In this document: positions 1-7,155 of the stretch, piece by piece | Numbering within the stretch: the first letter of the stretch is position 1 | How the letters are laid out: every line of letters begins with the position of its first letter | NCBI GenBank assembly: GCA_041658705.1 | Contig: JBAZZT010000001.1 | Location: 233,362 to 297,361, forward strand | Length of the DNA stretch: 64,000 nt | Source of the DNA: CAIKNB01 sp041658705 | GTDB taxonomy: Bacteria; Patescibacteriota; Patescibacteriia; 2-12-FULL-60-25 | Direction of reading: 5' to 3' | The notes under the pieces: generated by a model | What the model saw: only the letters and a program-made list of their open reading frames with translations | Database searches by the model: none | What the model was told of the DNA's origin: nothing | Program-made: the position numbers and the translations under genes

Positions 1-1
1 C

Positions 2-337
2 CGCCACGCGGTTTTGGGCGTGCGTGCCTTGGATCTGGCGGTCATGCGCTTGGCCGGGACCCGCGGCGATTTGCCGGCCCGCGGCGCATATTTGCGCGAC
101 GATAAAAAAATCACAGCGCTGCTGCGCGATGGACCCGCGGCCAAAGCCAAACTGAAATCAGGCGATGTGATTTTGAGCGTGGAACGTGATATCCTGGATG
201 GCAGCGCCGACTTGGGCGAGATCCTGTCCGAATACAAACCAGGGAGCCGCGTCACCTTGCGCGTCCAGCGCGACGGCAAAGACACGGATATCCCGGTCAC
301 CTTGGGCAGCTTCGTCTCAAGCGAAGCGTTGAAGTAA
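2..337 (+). CDS. HtrA/DegP-like serine protease, C-terminal PDZ part (5' truncated)
   Basis: Only the last 111 residues lie in the window; the frame is open to the left edge. The visible part begins RHAVLGVRALDL, which resembles the 'LGV' entry into the PDZ domain of secreted HtrA proteases. A PDZ core follows, with GPAAKAKLKSGDVILSV (ligand-groove and alpha-B region) and a closing beta strand SRVTLRVQRDGKDTDIPVTLG. The trypsin-like domain with its His-Asp-Ser triad would lie upstream and cannot be checked. The expected role is quality-control proteolysis at the cell surface. A PDZ domain of another protease, such as a CtpA type, is possible. The gene ends before a palindrome-rich spacer. Confidence 0.7.
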   Translation, partial: RHAVLGVRALDLAVMRLAGTRGDLPARGAYLRDDKKITALLRDGPAAKAKLKSGDVILSVERDILDGSADLGEILSEYKPGSRVTLRVQRDGKDTDIPVTLGSFVSSEALK

Positions 338-381
338 AAAAGCAAGATGATAGAGAGTAGAGGATAGCCAAAAAGATAAAT

Positions 382-501
382 TGTCATCCTGAGCTTGTCG
401 AAGGACCTTTATAAGCGTTGTCTGAACCGATGGCTGATAAAGGTCCTTCGACTTCGCTGGCGCGGAGTTTACCCCGCACTCGATGCGGGGCTCAGGATGA
501 C
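382..501. repeat. REP-like dispersed palindrome, family A
   Basis: An inverted repeat whose ends are TGTCATCCTGAGC and its complement, with internal arms AAGGACCTTTAT / ATAAAGGTCCTT and a small hairpin TTTACCCCGCACTCGATGC near the right end. Related copies lie at 5933-6031, 20668-20809, 25049-25156 and 48359-48435. This copy is wrapped by outer inverted arms of TAGAGGATAGCC-type words at 346-375 and 521-560. Confidence 0.85.
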
Positions 502-563
502 AATAACTTTTCCACGCCCTAGGCTGGCTATCCTCTACCATCTACTTTCTACCCTCTAACCCT

Positions 564-1169
564 ATGTCCACCCAAAATTTCGTTCGTTTGTTTGCGCGCT
601 CGTGGCGTTTCATCGGTTTCGCCGGATTAATCGGCGCGGTTTTGGCCTTGGGTTTTTCGCTCGCCCAGCCGCTGCGCTACTCTTCGACCGAACGCGTCTT
701 GATCACGCAGACCAACGCCACGGGGTTGGATCCGTACACCGCCATAAAGTCCACCGAGCGCATCGCCCAGAATCTTTCCGAGATCGTCTATACCACAAGC
801 TTCTTCAACGCGGTGATGGCCAAGGCCAACCTCGATAAATCGTATTTCCCGCAGGACGAAATATCCAAACGCGACAAGTGGCGCAATACCATCGAGGTCA
901 CCGTCGTGCCGAACACGGGCATCGCATCCATCATCGCCTATCATCCCCGGCGCGAACAGGCGACCGAATTGGCGGTGCGCGTGGCGCAAGAACTGGTCAA
1001 CATCACGCCGAATTATTTCGGCTATTCGGTGCGCGTGCAGGTCATAGATGATCCGTTGCCTTCGCGCTTCTTCGCCAAACCTGACTTTTTGCGCAACGTG
1101 CTTTTGGGCGCCGTAGCCGGCCTCTTGATCGCCGCGGCTTGGCTCCTGGCAAAAGTGAAGAGCATATAG
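564..1169 (+). CDS. Wzz-like polysaccharide chain-length / tyrosine-kinase modulator protein
   Basis: A 201-residue protein with a membrane segment near residues 15-35 (FIGFAGLIGAVLALGFSLA) and another near 175-197 (NVLLGAVAGLLIAAAWLLA). The extracytoplasmic part between them is mostly mixed alpha/beta. This two-helix layout and the length match the Wzz / YveK / CapA family, which sets polysaccharide chain length or modulates a BY-kinase. No kinase domain follows. It probably acts in surface polysaccharide export. The start ATG at 564 directly follows the word repeat (CCCTATG) and has no clear Shine-Dalgarno site. Identity is by topology more than motif. Confidence 0.65.
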   Translation: MSTQNFVRLFARSWRFIGFAGLIGAVLALGFSLAQPLRYSSTERVLITQTNATGLDPYTAIKSTERIAQNLSEIVYTTSFFNAVMAKANLDKSYFPQDEISKRDKWRNTIEVTVVPNTGIASIIAYHPRREQATELAVRVAQELVNITPNYFGYSVRVQVIDDPLPSRFFAKPDFLRNVLLGAVAGLLIAAAWLLAKVKSI

Positions 1170-1365
1170 AGATAGCTTTTAGACGGTAGACGGTAGATGG
1201 TAGGGGCGAATTATCATTCGCCCTGTTTGAAATTTCATCAATCAGCCGCGAATAACCCAATCAGGGCGTGTGGCACGCCCCCCACCATTTTATCCCGTCA
1301 ATTATGCGATTTTTGGCTGGATTGACGTACTAATTAAAGTAGGGTAAGCCGTCGGGTAGAGGCGC
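1170..1365. other. Gene-free spacer with a short palindrome
   Basis: Contains tandem GTAGACGGTAGA words and, at 1200-1225, the palindrome GGGGCGAATTATCATTCGCCC. The same type occurs at 5815-5842 and elsewhere. No coding potential is seen up to the promoter at 1366. Confidence 0.7.
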
Positions 1366-1396
1366 TTGACAAAAAACGTAAAAAGTGATACGTTTT
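1366..1396 (+). promoter_or_regulatory. Promoter with overlapping operator-like inverted repeat
   Basis: A perfect -35 box TTGACA lies at 1366-1371. Seventeen bases downstream is TACGTT (1389-1394), a weak -10. The arms AAAACGTA (1373-1380) and TACGTTTT (1389-1396) form an exact 8-bp inverted repeat with an 8-bp spacer across the -35/-10 interval, as expected for a repressor site. The downstream 165-nt leader contains an imperfect hairpin (GGAACCGTTTCGC at about 1429 against GCGGAACGGTTTC at about 1471). Confidence 0.5.
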
Positions 1397-1561
1397 GATG
1401 TCCTTTTGGCGCAAAAACACGGACTTTGGAACCGTTTCGCGTTTTGGGGGTTTTCCTCCTCTCCTAAAAAGCGGAACGGTTTCAGAGCCTCTTGCTCTGG
1501 CTCCTTTCAACTGACTTAGAACATTGCATGAACATGCCGCGCGGCGGCAGGAAGGTTTCCG

Positions 1562-2827
1562 ATGAACAAATTCATCGCTCTCGTTTCTCTTGCAGCATTC
1601 GTGGCTGTGCCGACGTCGGCATTGGCGGTCGTAACGGATAAGAACCCCGTCATCACGGACAAGTCCGACACCGGGGTCTGCGGCGACAATCAGGTCTGCC
1701 GGGAAGACCTCAAGAGGTGCGAGGACGACCTCAAGACCGCGGCTGGTTCGGCCAATGACCTGACCAAGCAACTCGAGGCTTGCACGCAGGCCTTGGATGT
1801 GGCGCGCAAGGAAGTCAAGAAGATTCCTCCGCCCGTAATCAAGAAGACGCTGGTCATCCAGCCGTCGGCCGCCGTGTGCATGGGCGCGCACATCGTGCAG
1901 AAGGGTCTGCGCTGCGAGTGCGAGTCGGGTCTCTACCTGACCCTGCACAACAGCAAAGACGGCACGCAGGAGTGCGTGCTGCGCGCCGAGTGGGTGGACA
2001 AGTTCAAGGATCTCGAAGGTCGCATCCCCAAGACTCCGGCGAACAACGAAATCTGGGGAGCGATCAAGAGCATCCGCTTGGTGCTCCAGAACAGCGACGC
2101 TCCGCTCGACAAGGACGCGCTGATGCAGGGGAACGGTTCGGTCGTCGCCTGGCTGACCAAGCTCGACACTCGGGTCAATGAGCTCAACCGCAAGAGCGGG
2201 GAGTACGACAAGGCGTTCGACGTCCTGTGCCCCAAGCTCGTGGACAAGCCCGAGGCCACCCTCGAAGAGCGCTGCCAGAAGGCACCGCGCGGCGAAGGCG
2301 GCTCAAGGGTCACCCTCGAGATCGGCGCTGAAGCTCGCGTAGGCTACCGGCCTGGTGCCAAGGGCAACGCGGGTCTCGGCGGCTTCGTCAACGTCGTCTA
2401 CTCCTTCCCGCAAAGCGACTGGGCATTCCTGCTCGGCGGCTACGTGGGCGGGCTGAACGACAAGGCCACCGGCCCGCAGTACGTGTGGGGCCTGCGCACC
2501 GGCCCGCGCGCCAAGTTGTCCAAGACTGTGTCCCTCGACCTGCTCGCATACGTCGAGCAGTACTACTCGACCCACGGCGCCGGCTTCGGAGCTGACCGCA
2601 GCGTCGGATTCCAGGGACTGCAGGATAAGGGCATGGGGTTCGCGGCGGGCGCCAATCCGCGCTTGAACGTGTGCCTCAACCCCGGCAGCTCGCTGTGCCT
2701 GAACTTCGGCGTCCAGGTCGGCTACTCGCCTGGTATCGACCGCGTAAGCTGGAGACTTCTCCAGCGTGACGCTGGCGGAGTCGTGACCGGCACCTTGGGT
2801 ATCCACTACGCGTGGAACATGTTCTGA
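1562..2827 (+). CDS. Secreted Cys-rich coiled-coil protein with outer-membrane-barrel-like C-terminus
   Basis: 421 residues. An N-terminal signal peptide (MNKFIALVSLAAFVAVPTSALA) is followed by a Cys-containing coiled coil (about 50-95), a small Cys-rich knot with CECESG (about 115-140), a helical region, and from about residue 255 a series of alternating hydrophobic strands (VTLEIGAEARVGYRPG, GFVNVVYSFP, WAFLLGGYVGG, VSLDLLAYVEQYYS, LCLNFGVQVGYSPG). The protein ends in GTLGIHYAWNMF, with the terminal aromatic typical of Gram-negative beta-barrels. Codon use is richer in CTC/CTG than in neighbouring housekeeping genes. A barrel is unexpected in a monoderm CPR cell. The exact family is not recognised; the secretion call is firm and the barrel is inference. 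Confidence 0.6.
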   Translation: MNKFIALVSLAAFVAVPTSALAVVTDKNPVITDKSDTGVCGDNQVCREDLKRCEDDLKTAAGSANDLTKQLEACTQALDVARKEVKKIPPPVIKKTLVIQPSAAVCMGAHIVQKGLRCECESGLYLTLHNSKDGTQECVLRAEWVDKFKDLEGRIPKTPANNEIWGAIKSIRLVLQNSDAPLDKDALMQGNGSVVAWLTKLDTRVNELNRKSGEYDKAFDVLCPKLVDKPEATLEERCQKAPRGEGGSRVTLEIGAEARVGYRPGAKGNAGLGGFVNVVYSFPQSDWAFLLGGYVGGLNDKATGPQYVWGLRTGPRAKLSKTVSLDLLAYVEQYYSTHGAGFGADRSVGFQGLQDKGMGFAAGANPRLNVCLNPGSSLCLNFGVQVGYSPGIDRVSWRLLQRDAGGVVTGTLGIHYAWNMF

Positions 2828-2965
2828 ACCATCTCTCCGCTACCTTCCTCGGGAAGGAGCGGAGATCACTCTTCCCGGTCCAAGCGCTTGCTTGGACCGG
2901 GGGATACACGAATCGGTTTCCTCTGAAGCCGCTTCATGTGCCCCTTCAACGAAAGGATAGTCAAG

Positions 2966-3337
2966 ATGAAAAGCAACGCTGTGTTGCTCGTAGGTCTGTT
3001 CGTTCTCGCGCCCCTTGGTTGCGCCGACTCCAAGATCAACCAAGCGGAGGCAGATGCAGCTGCGACGGTCGTCAGCGATGATTGCCCGGAACGGCTCGAG
3101 AAGTGCCGGACCACGGTCGGGAGTTCGCTCGAGGCCACGCGCAAGATGATGGAGTTGCGTGGCGAGTGCCCTGCCAAGAGTGGCTTTGGCATGGTGAGCG
3201 TGAAAGCGCTTACCAAGCAGACCAAGGACCTTCCCACCGAGTGCGCACCTGCCCTGCGCACCTGCCTCCTCATCCGCCACGAGGTACAGGAGCTCTCCCG
3301 CGTGGCGGCGGGGGATCTGAAGAACTGTCCCCCATGA
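2966..3337 (+). CDS. Small Cys-containing lipoprotein, unknown
   Basis: 123 residues. The start ATG at 2966 is chosen over an upstream in-frame start at 2936 because AAAGGA lies about 10 nt before it and translation then begins with a proper lipoprotein signal, MKSNAVLLVGLFVLAPLGC, with lipobox LGC at residues 17-19. The mature part is helical with six further cysteines (DDCPERLEKC, ELRGEC, TECAPALRTC, NCPP), likely in disulfides. It belongs to the 1.3-5.9 kb island and probably shares the upstream transcript. I do not recognise the family. Confidence 0.65.
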   Translation: MKSNAVLLVGLFVLAPLGCADSKINQAEADAAATVVSDDCPERLEKCRTTVGSSLEATRKMMELRGECPAKSGFGMVSVKALTKQTKDLPTECAPALRTCLLIRHEVQELSRVAAGDLKNCPP

Positions 3338-3394
3338 CTCTTCCCGTTCCTCTCTTCTCCGAGAGGAACGGCCGCACGAGCTGGCTTAGCACAG

Positions 3395-3475
3395 AGAGTG
3401 AAGCTGGTATCTAGTAGCTGGTATTTTCCGAACATACCAGCTACCAGCTACCAGATACTAGCTACTGTGACTTAA
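3395..3475. repeat. Word-type inverted repeat (GGTATCTAGTAGCTGG words)
   Basis: Left arm GCTGGTATCTAGTAGCTGGTA and right arm TACCAGCTACCAGCTACCAG with ACTAGCTAC following, around an 11-nt spacer. The same words recur at 12640-12723. It separates two lipoprotein genes. Confidence 0.8.
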
Positions 3476-3568
3476 GCCGTCTCATGCGGCCCCGATACGC
3501 GGAGCCAATCTGTTCCTTGCAGTCCCCAGACCAGTCCGCACAGCGGACGGATGAAAGGTAGTCTTGCC

Positions 3569-4384
3569 ATGAAGAATCTGTCATTCCTGTTCGCGATGTG
3601 TGCAGTTGCTCTCATCTCCGCTTGCTCGGACAACGAGCCGGTGGACGCTCGCGGCGCGACGCCCGCAATCCAGTGTCCGGCGCTTGGATCGAGCTGCGCA
3701 GGAATCCTGGAGCTCTACGACTGCGGCTCGGTCTGCCGTTGTGGCTACTGGGTTACCCTGGGCAGCCAGCAGGCCGCGCAGCAGTGCCCCAGCCAGCAGC
3801 CCCCGTCCACCTGCTATGTGGGTATGGGATGCTCGGGTGAAGGCACAGCCTGCACGGGCAAGCAGGGCAATCTCACCTGCCATTGCGGCCGGTGGGAGGA
3901 TCCCGCGCTTGCCAACAACAGCTGCACCCCGGCCCAGCAGAACCCCGGCGTCGGTGGATCAGGCGGAAGCCAAGCCGTGCCGTACCCGACCGAGGGCCCG
4001 ACGCGCGTCGTGGATATCTACATCACGTCGCCGCACAAGCTCTCGCACGTCTGGTGCGAAGGCGCAGAGGTCATGAAGAATGACCATCGCCCCGATCAGC
4101 AGGCGCAGTGGGCAGCGGGCGCGCCGGGCGTCTGGCACAGCTTCGGCTGCGATGCTCTCAATGGTGAGAGCTACCACTGCCAGATCACGACGAGCGTCGC
4201 GAACTCCTTCCGCCACCAGTGTTACCTCAACACCGCTGGCACGGCGACGAGCGGGGATCTGGTGCGCTACACCTGCGCCAACCCCACCCAGCTCTACGCG
4301 GACGAGCAGTTCCTCGAGAACCCGCAGTCGACCCTGCTGGTCACCAACTTGAGTGACCAGGCAGCCAACTGCCAGATCGACTGA
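3569..4384 (+). CDS. Cys-rich lipoprotein of myxobacterial type
   Basis: 271 residues from ATG 3569, which has AAAGGT nine bases upstream; an earlier in-frame ATG at 3551 lacks a site. The signal MKNLSFLFAMCAVALISAC ends in lipobox ISAC and is followed by SDNEPVDAR, almost identical to the start of the lipoprotein at 4643. The middle (residues 25-120) has about twelve cysteines in pairs such as CGSVCRCGYW and CHCGRWED, resembling EGF-like or metallothionein-like knots. A Gly/Ser linker and a C-terminal domain with four more cysteines follow. This composition is common in Myxococcota lipoproteins. The function is unknown. A strong terminator follows the stop. Confidence 0.65.
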   Translation: MKNLSFLFAMCAVALISACSDNEPVDARGATPAIQCPALGSSCAGILELYDCGSVCRCGYWVTLGSQQAAQQCPSQQPPSTCYVGMGCSGEGTACTGKQGNLTCHCGRWEDPALANNSCTPAQQNPGVGGSGGSQAVPYPTEGPTRVVDIYITSPHKLSHVWCEGAEVMKNDHRPDQQAQWAAGAPGVWHSFGCDALNGESYHCQITTSVANSFRHQCYLNTAGTATSGDLVRYTCANPTQLYADEQFLENPQSTLLVTNLSDQAANCQID

Positions 4385-4411
4385 CCGCTCGGTCCCGCGT
4401 ACCGTCTCCAA

Positions 4412-4455
4412 AGCTCCCTTCCGCGCAACTCGCGGAAGGGGCTTTTTCTTTTTCC
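4412..4455 (+). terminator. Intrinsic terminator of the lipoprotein unit
   Basis: Stem CCCTTCCGCG / CGCGGAAGGG with a CAACT loop, extended by AGC/GCT, followed by CTTTTTCTTTTT. It lies 28 bp after the stop codon at 4384. Confidence 0.85.
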
Positions 4456-4457
4456 CC

Positions 4458-4482
4458 GAGGGCGCATGGCATGCGCCCCTAC
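4458..4482. repeat. Family B palindrome (GGGCGCATGGCATGCGCCC)
   Basis: A near-perfect palindrome GGGCGCATGGCATGCGCCC followed by CTAC. Close relatives lie at 8310-8334, 18320-18343, 20618-20643, 27708-27732 and 43143-43166, all between genes. Its presence inside the island argues that the island and the rest of the contig belong to one genome. Confidence 0.85.
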
Positions 4483-4495
4483 AATCTATCTCCAT

Positions 4496-4524
4496 TTGAC
4501 ACTTCCCCCATTTTATGGTTAGCT
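4496..4524 (+). promoter_or_regulatory. Promoter of the Gly-rich lipoprotein gene
   Basis: TTGACA at 4496-4501, a 17-bp spacer, then TTAGCT at 4519-4524 preceded by TGG (extended -10). It is about 120 nt upstream of the ATG at 4643. Confidence 0.5.
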
Positions 4525-4642
4525 GCTTTATTCGCTAAAATAGGAAACAAAACAGCACTTTTGCATGCAAGATTCACGAAATTGTTTGAGCTTTTGAACG
4601 GTTTCGCGAACCTTCCATACTACGAGGAACCTAGGAGGAATC

Positions 4643-5818
4643 ATGAAGAATGGTCGCCTGTTGGTCAGTTTGATCGTTGGCCTCACGGCCGTCACCGCTT
4701 GCTCGGACAACGAGCCGATCGATGCACGCGACTGGTCCGCGAAGAACGGATCCCCGCCTGCGGGCGGAGCGGCCGGATCGGACGGAGGCGTTTCCGGCAA
4801 CAGCGGGACTGGTGCGCAAGCCGGCAACAGCGGCGCGGCAGGATCCGGCGTCGGCGGCACGTCGACGGGCGGAACCGGAGCTTCGGCTGGCACGGGCGCA
4901 AGCTCGGGAACCGGTGGCACTTCGGGAACGGCTGGCACGGGCCAAGGCGGCTCCGCTGGCGCTTCCGACGACTGCCAAGGCGCTGCCTTCATGGACACGT
5001 GTGCGCAGGAAGGCGCCAAGTCGGGCGACTTCGTTTGCGCTTGCGGTCTGGAGGCACAAGTCTGCACCTGTCGCTGCGTCTACACGTGGTTGCAGAATCA
5101 ACTCGTGCCTTGCCCCGATGGAGGAGTTGCAGGAGCTGGTGGCGCATCTGGCGCCGGCGGCTTCGGCGGAACCGGTGAAGGCGGGACTGGCGCGACCGGC
5201 GGCTCTTCCACGGGCGGAAGCTCGGGGATTGGCGGCCAAGGCGGCACGGGCGCATCTGGCGGCTCTGGCGGAATTGGCCAAGGCGGCATCGGCGGAACCA
5301 GTATCGGCGGTTTCGGCGGCACGGGCGCAAGCTCGGGTGCCGGAGGCACGACTCCCGATAGCGGCACGCCCACCATGCGCGCCGTGACCTACCGCTGGAC
5401 CCTGCGCGCCGGCCTCAACGCTTCGCACCTCACCGGCTTCGACGAAGTATTTGACCAGAACGGCAACCGCATCGTGCGTCCGCTGCCGTGCGGCGCGAAT
5501 CCCGATGAGGCTGTGTACTCCTGGGGTGCGGCGCAGGATTGTCCTAACGCCGCAGTCTGCTTCTCGGAGGCGATGAACGGACAGGCGAGCTACACCTGCA
5601 CGATTCACCGTCCGCCAGGAGCGATTCCGCAGACCAACGCCCACATCATCGTGATGGGGACGAACGCCGGCATCTGGGCCTGCGCCAGCCCTGACGGTTC
5701 GTTCCGTAACGCTACCTTCGAAGTCTGGGTCGACGGCATCTCGGTTCCGAGCTTCCCGGTCCTCGATCCGCAGCCCGGCTTCGAACCCTTCTGCCGGGAC
5801 ATGTTCCAGGTTCCGTAG
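4643..5818 (+). CDS. Gly-rich low-complexity lipoprotein of myxobacterial type
   Basis: 391 residues. AGGAGGA lies six bases before ATG 4643. The signal is MKNGRLLVSLIVGLTAVTAC with lipobox VTAC, then SDNEPIDAR as in the 3569 gene. Residues about 35-110 and 160-240 are runs of GTGASSGTGGTSGTAGTG-like repeats. Between them is a compact Cys cluster (DDCQGAAFMDTC, FVCACGLEAQVCTCRC), and the last about 140 residues form a Cys-containing globular domain. The architecture (lipobox, Gly/Ser/Thr linker, Cys domain) is typical of Polyangiales lipoproteins and unusual in CPR. The TAG stop codon is part of the palindrome at 5815-5842, so the repeat reaches into the gene end. The function is unknown. Confidence 0.7.
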   Translation: MKNGRLLVSLIVGLTAVTACSDNEPIDARDWSAKNGSPPAGGAAGSDGGVSGNSGTGAQAGNSGAAGSGVGGTSTGGTGASAGTGASSGTGGTSGTAGTGQGGSAGASDDCQGAAFMDTCAQEGAKSGDFVCACGLEAQVCTCRCVYTWLQNQLVPCPDGGVAGAGGASGAGGFGGTGEGGTGATGGSSTGGSSGIGGQGGTGASGGSGGIGQGGIGGTSIGGFGGTGASSGAGGTTPDSGTPTMRAVTYRWTLRAGLNASHLTGFDEVFDQNGNRIVRPLPCGANPDEAVYSWGAAQDCPNAAVCFSEAMNGQASYTCTIHRPPGAIPQTNAHIIVMGTNAGIWACASPDGSFRNATFEVWVDGISVPSFPVLDPQPGFEPFCRDMFQVP

Positions 5819-5842
5819 GGGCGAATAATCATTCGCCCCTAC
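5815..5842. repeat. Family B palindrome overlapping a stop codon
   Basis: GTAGGGGCGAAT / ATTCGCCCCTAC around AATC. The TAG at 5816-5818 is the stop codon of the preceding lipoprotein gene. Relatives are at 1200-1225, 42236-42263, 48318-48346 and 56215-56242. Confidence 0.85.
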
Positions 5843-5849
5843 GCTACAC

Positions 5850-5887
5850 AGCTCCGCAACCCCAACTCGGGTCGCGGAGCTTTTTTG
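5850..5887 (+). terminator. Intrinsic terminator
   Basis: Stem AGCTCCGC / GCGGAGCT followed by TTTTTT. It closes the 4643 transcription unit. Confidence 0.85.
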
Positions 5888-6087
5888 TTAGTAGGGTACA
5901 CGGTAGGGAGTAGAGGGTAGCCAAAAAACCAATGTCATCCTGAGCTTGTCGAAGGACCTTTTCTAGCTCCGTCAGAACCCGATAGCTGATAAAGGTCCTT
6001 CGACTACGCTGCTGCTCCGCTCAGGATGACAGTACCTTGTTATATTTTTGGCTACCGCCTACTGCCTACAGCCTACCGCCTTTTTTC
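5888..6087. repeat. Composite nested inverted repeat (word arms around family A)
   Basis: Outer left arm GGGAGTAGAGGGTAGCCAAA at about 5907-5927, inner family A palindrome 5933-6031 with TGTCATCCTGAGC ends, outer right arm TTTTGGCTACCGCCTACTGC at 6046-6065 continuing to 6080. It has the same organisation as 346-560 and 20609-20865. Confidence 0.85.
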
Positions 6088-6090
6088 TGC

Positions 6091-6096
6091 TATACT
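6091..6096 (+). promoter_or_regulatory. Extended -10 box directly before a start codon
   Basis: TGC-TATACT with only seven bases to the ATG at 6104, so transcription would begin at or next to the start codon. No -35 consensus is seen. Confidence 0.6.
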
Positions 6097-6103
6097 TTTA
6101 CCC

Positions 6104-7060
6104 ATGCCAAACAGCCGTTTGGGGGAAGGTATCATCGGGCATGAGGCCCAGGTCAGGATACTTGATTCGTCGCTGCGCAATCCCGCTCCGGCGTATTTGT
6201 TATTCGGCCAGGAACACATGGGCAAACGCACTTTGGCCGAACGTTTCGCGCGCCTGCTGTTGGATTTGGAACAGGATGATGAACGCTGGAAGAGTCATCC
6301 CGATCTGATGATCATCGAGGCCGATGAGGGCAAGACGCAAGTCTCGGTCGAGCAAGTGCGTGATTTGCGCGGACGTGTCTCGTTGCGTCCGGCGCGCGCC
6401 TCGCGTCTCGTGACCTATGTGCCGCATGCCGACCGCTTGAACGAATCGGGCACCAACGCGCTGCTCAAGGTGATCGAAGAGCCGCCTGCCGGCGCGGTCT
6501 TCATCTTCGTGGTCGAAGATTTGGGCCGCATCCCCATGACCGTGCGCAGCCGCTCGGTCAACTTGCCGTTCTTCAGCGTGGCGCTTGAGACTTTGGCGCG
6601 CGGGCTCGCGGCACGCGGCATGTCCCAAGCTGACGCTATGGTCTTGGCGCGCACGGCACGCGGCCGTCCTGGTTTGGCGCTCGCGCCGCAAATCCGCCCC
6701 AACGGCGGCACGGCTTTTGCCGGACAATGCCTGACGGCGCGCAACACCGGGGCGCGGCTCATGCTCATCGAGGAGCTTGCTCGCGCTTGCGAATCAGAAT
6801 CCGATTCCGCCGCGGCTTGGCGCGAAGCCATCATCTTTGCCATGCAAGAGACGGGACGCCGCTTGCTCGACGACCCACGGCGCGCTTCCATATTAGGCAT
6901 GGGGTTGCTGACGGCGCTGCGGGCCGTCGGCGGCGCAGTCTCGCCACGCTTAGCTCTCGAGTCTTGCGCCCTGGCACTCGAAGGCGACACGGCCAGCGAA
7001 CTCACGCGTCTCATGCCCGGCTTCCTGCCCGCCGCTTTGCCGCGTATCTTTCAATTATGA
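6104..7060 (+). CDS. holB: DNA polymerase III subunit delta' (clamp-loader AAA+ subunit)
   Basis: 318 residues from ATG 6104; an upstream in-frame start at 6026 would translate repeat sequence and the -10 box, so it is rejected. After a short N-terminus (GIIGHEAQVRILDSSL) comes a P-loop-like GQEHMGKRTLAERFA (about 33-47), the LMIIEAD strand, and ALLKVIEEPPAGAVFIFVVED, the characteristic sensor region of delta'. The arginine-finger motif, normally SRC, is SRS (VRSRSVNLPF), and the zinc cysteines are absent. It would help load the sliding clamp at the replication fork. The C-terminal domain is less conserved. Confidence 0.85.
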   Translation: MPNSRLGEGIIGHEAQVRILDSSLRNPAPAYLLFGQEHMGKRTLAERFARLLLDLEQDDERWKSHPDLMIIEADEGKTQVSVEQVRDLRGRVSLRPARASRLVTYVPHADRLNESGTNALLKVIEEPPAGAVFIFVVEDLGRIPMTVRSRSVNLPFFSVALETLARGLAARGMSQADAMVLARTARGRPGLALAPQIRPNGGTAFAGQCLTARNTGARLMLIEELARACESESDSAAAWREAIIFAMQETGRRLLDDPRRASILGMGLLTALRAVGGAVSPRLALESCALALEGDTASELTRLMPGFLPAALPRIFQL

Positions 7061-7066
7061 GTAGAA

Positions 7067-7135
7067 GTTAGAATCTGGAAGCTAGGGTTCTGGAAATTCC
7101 AGCTTCTAGCTTCCCGCTTCCCGCTTCAGCCCCTA
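7067..7135. repeat. Word-type inverted repeat (GAATCTGGAAGCTAG words)
   Basis: Left arm AGAATCTGGAAGCTAGGGTT, right arm CCAGCTTCTAGCTTCCCGCT. The same word set recurs at 28996-29115 and, more diverged, at 21188-21290. Confidence 0.8.
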
Positions 7136-7155
7136 AATTTTCGACTAAAATCTCT

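Noticed and set aside
4631..5644. Long minus-strand open frame of 337 codons
   Set aside because: It is the complement of the Gly-rich lipoprotein gene; its Arg/Ala-rich composition and lack of any start signal mark it as a compositional shadow.
1366..5887. Assembly chimera with a myxobacterial contig
   Set aside because: The same family B palindromes as in the rest of the window lie inside and at the edge of the island. Not excluded without read data, but less likely.
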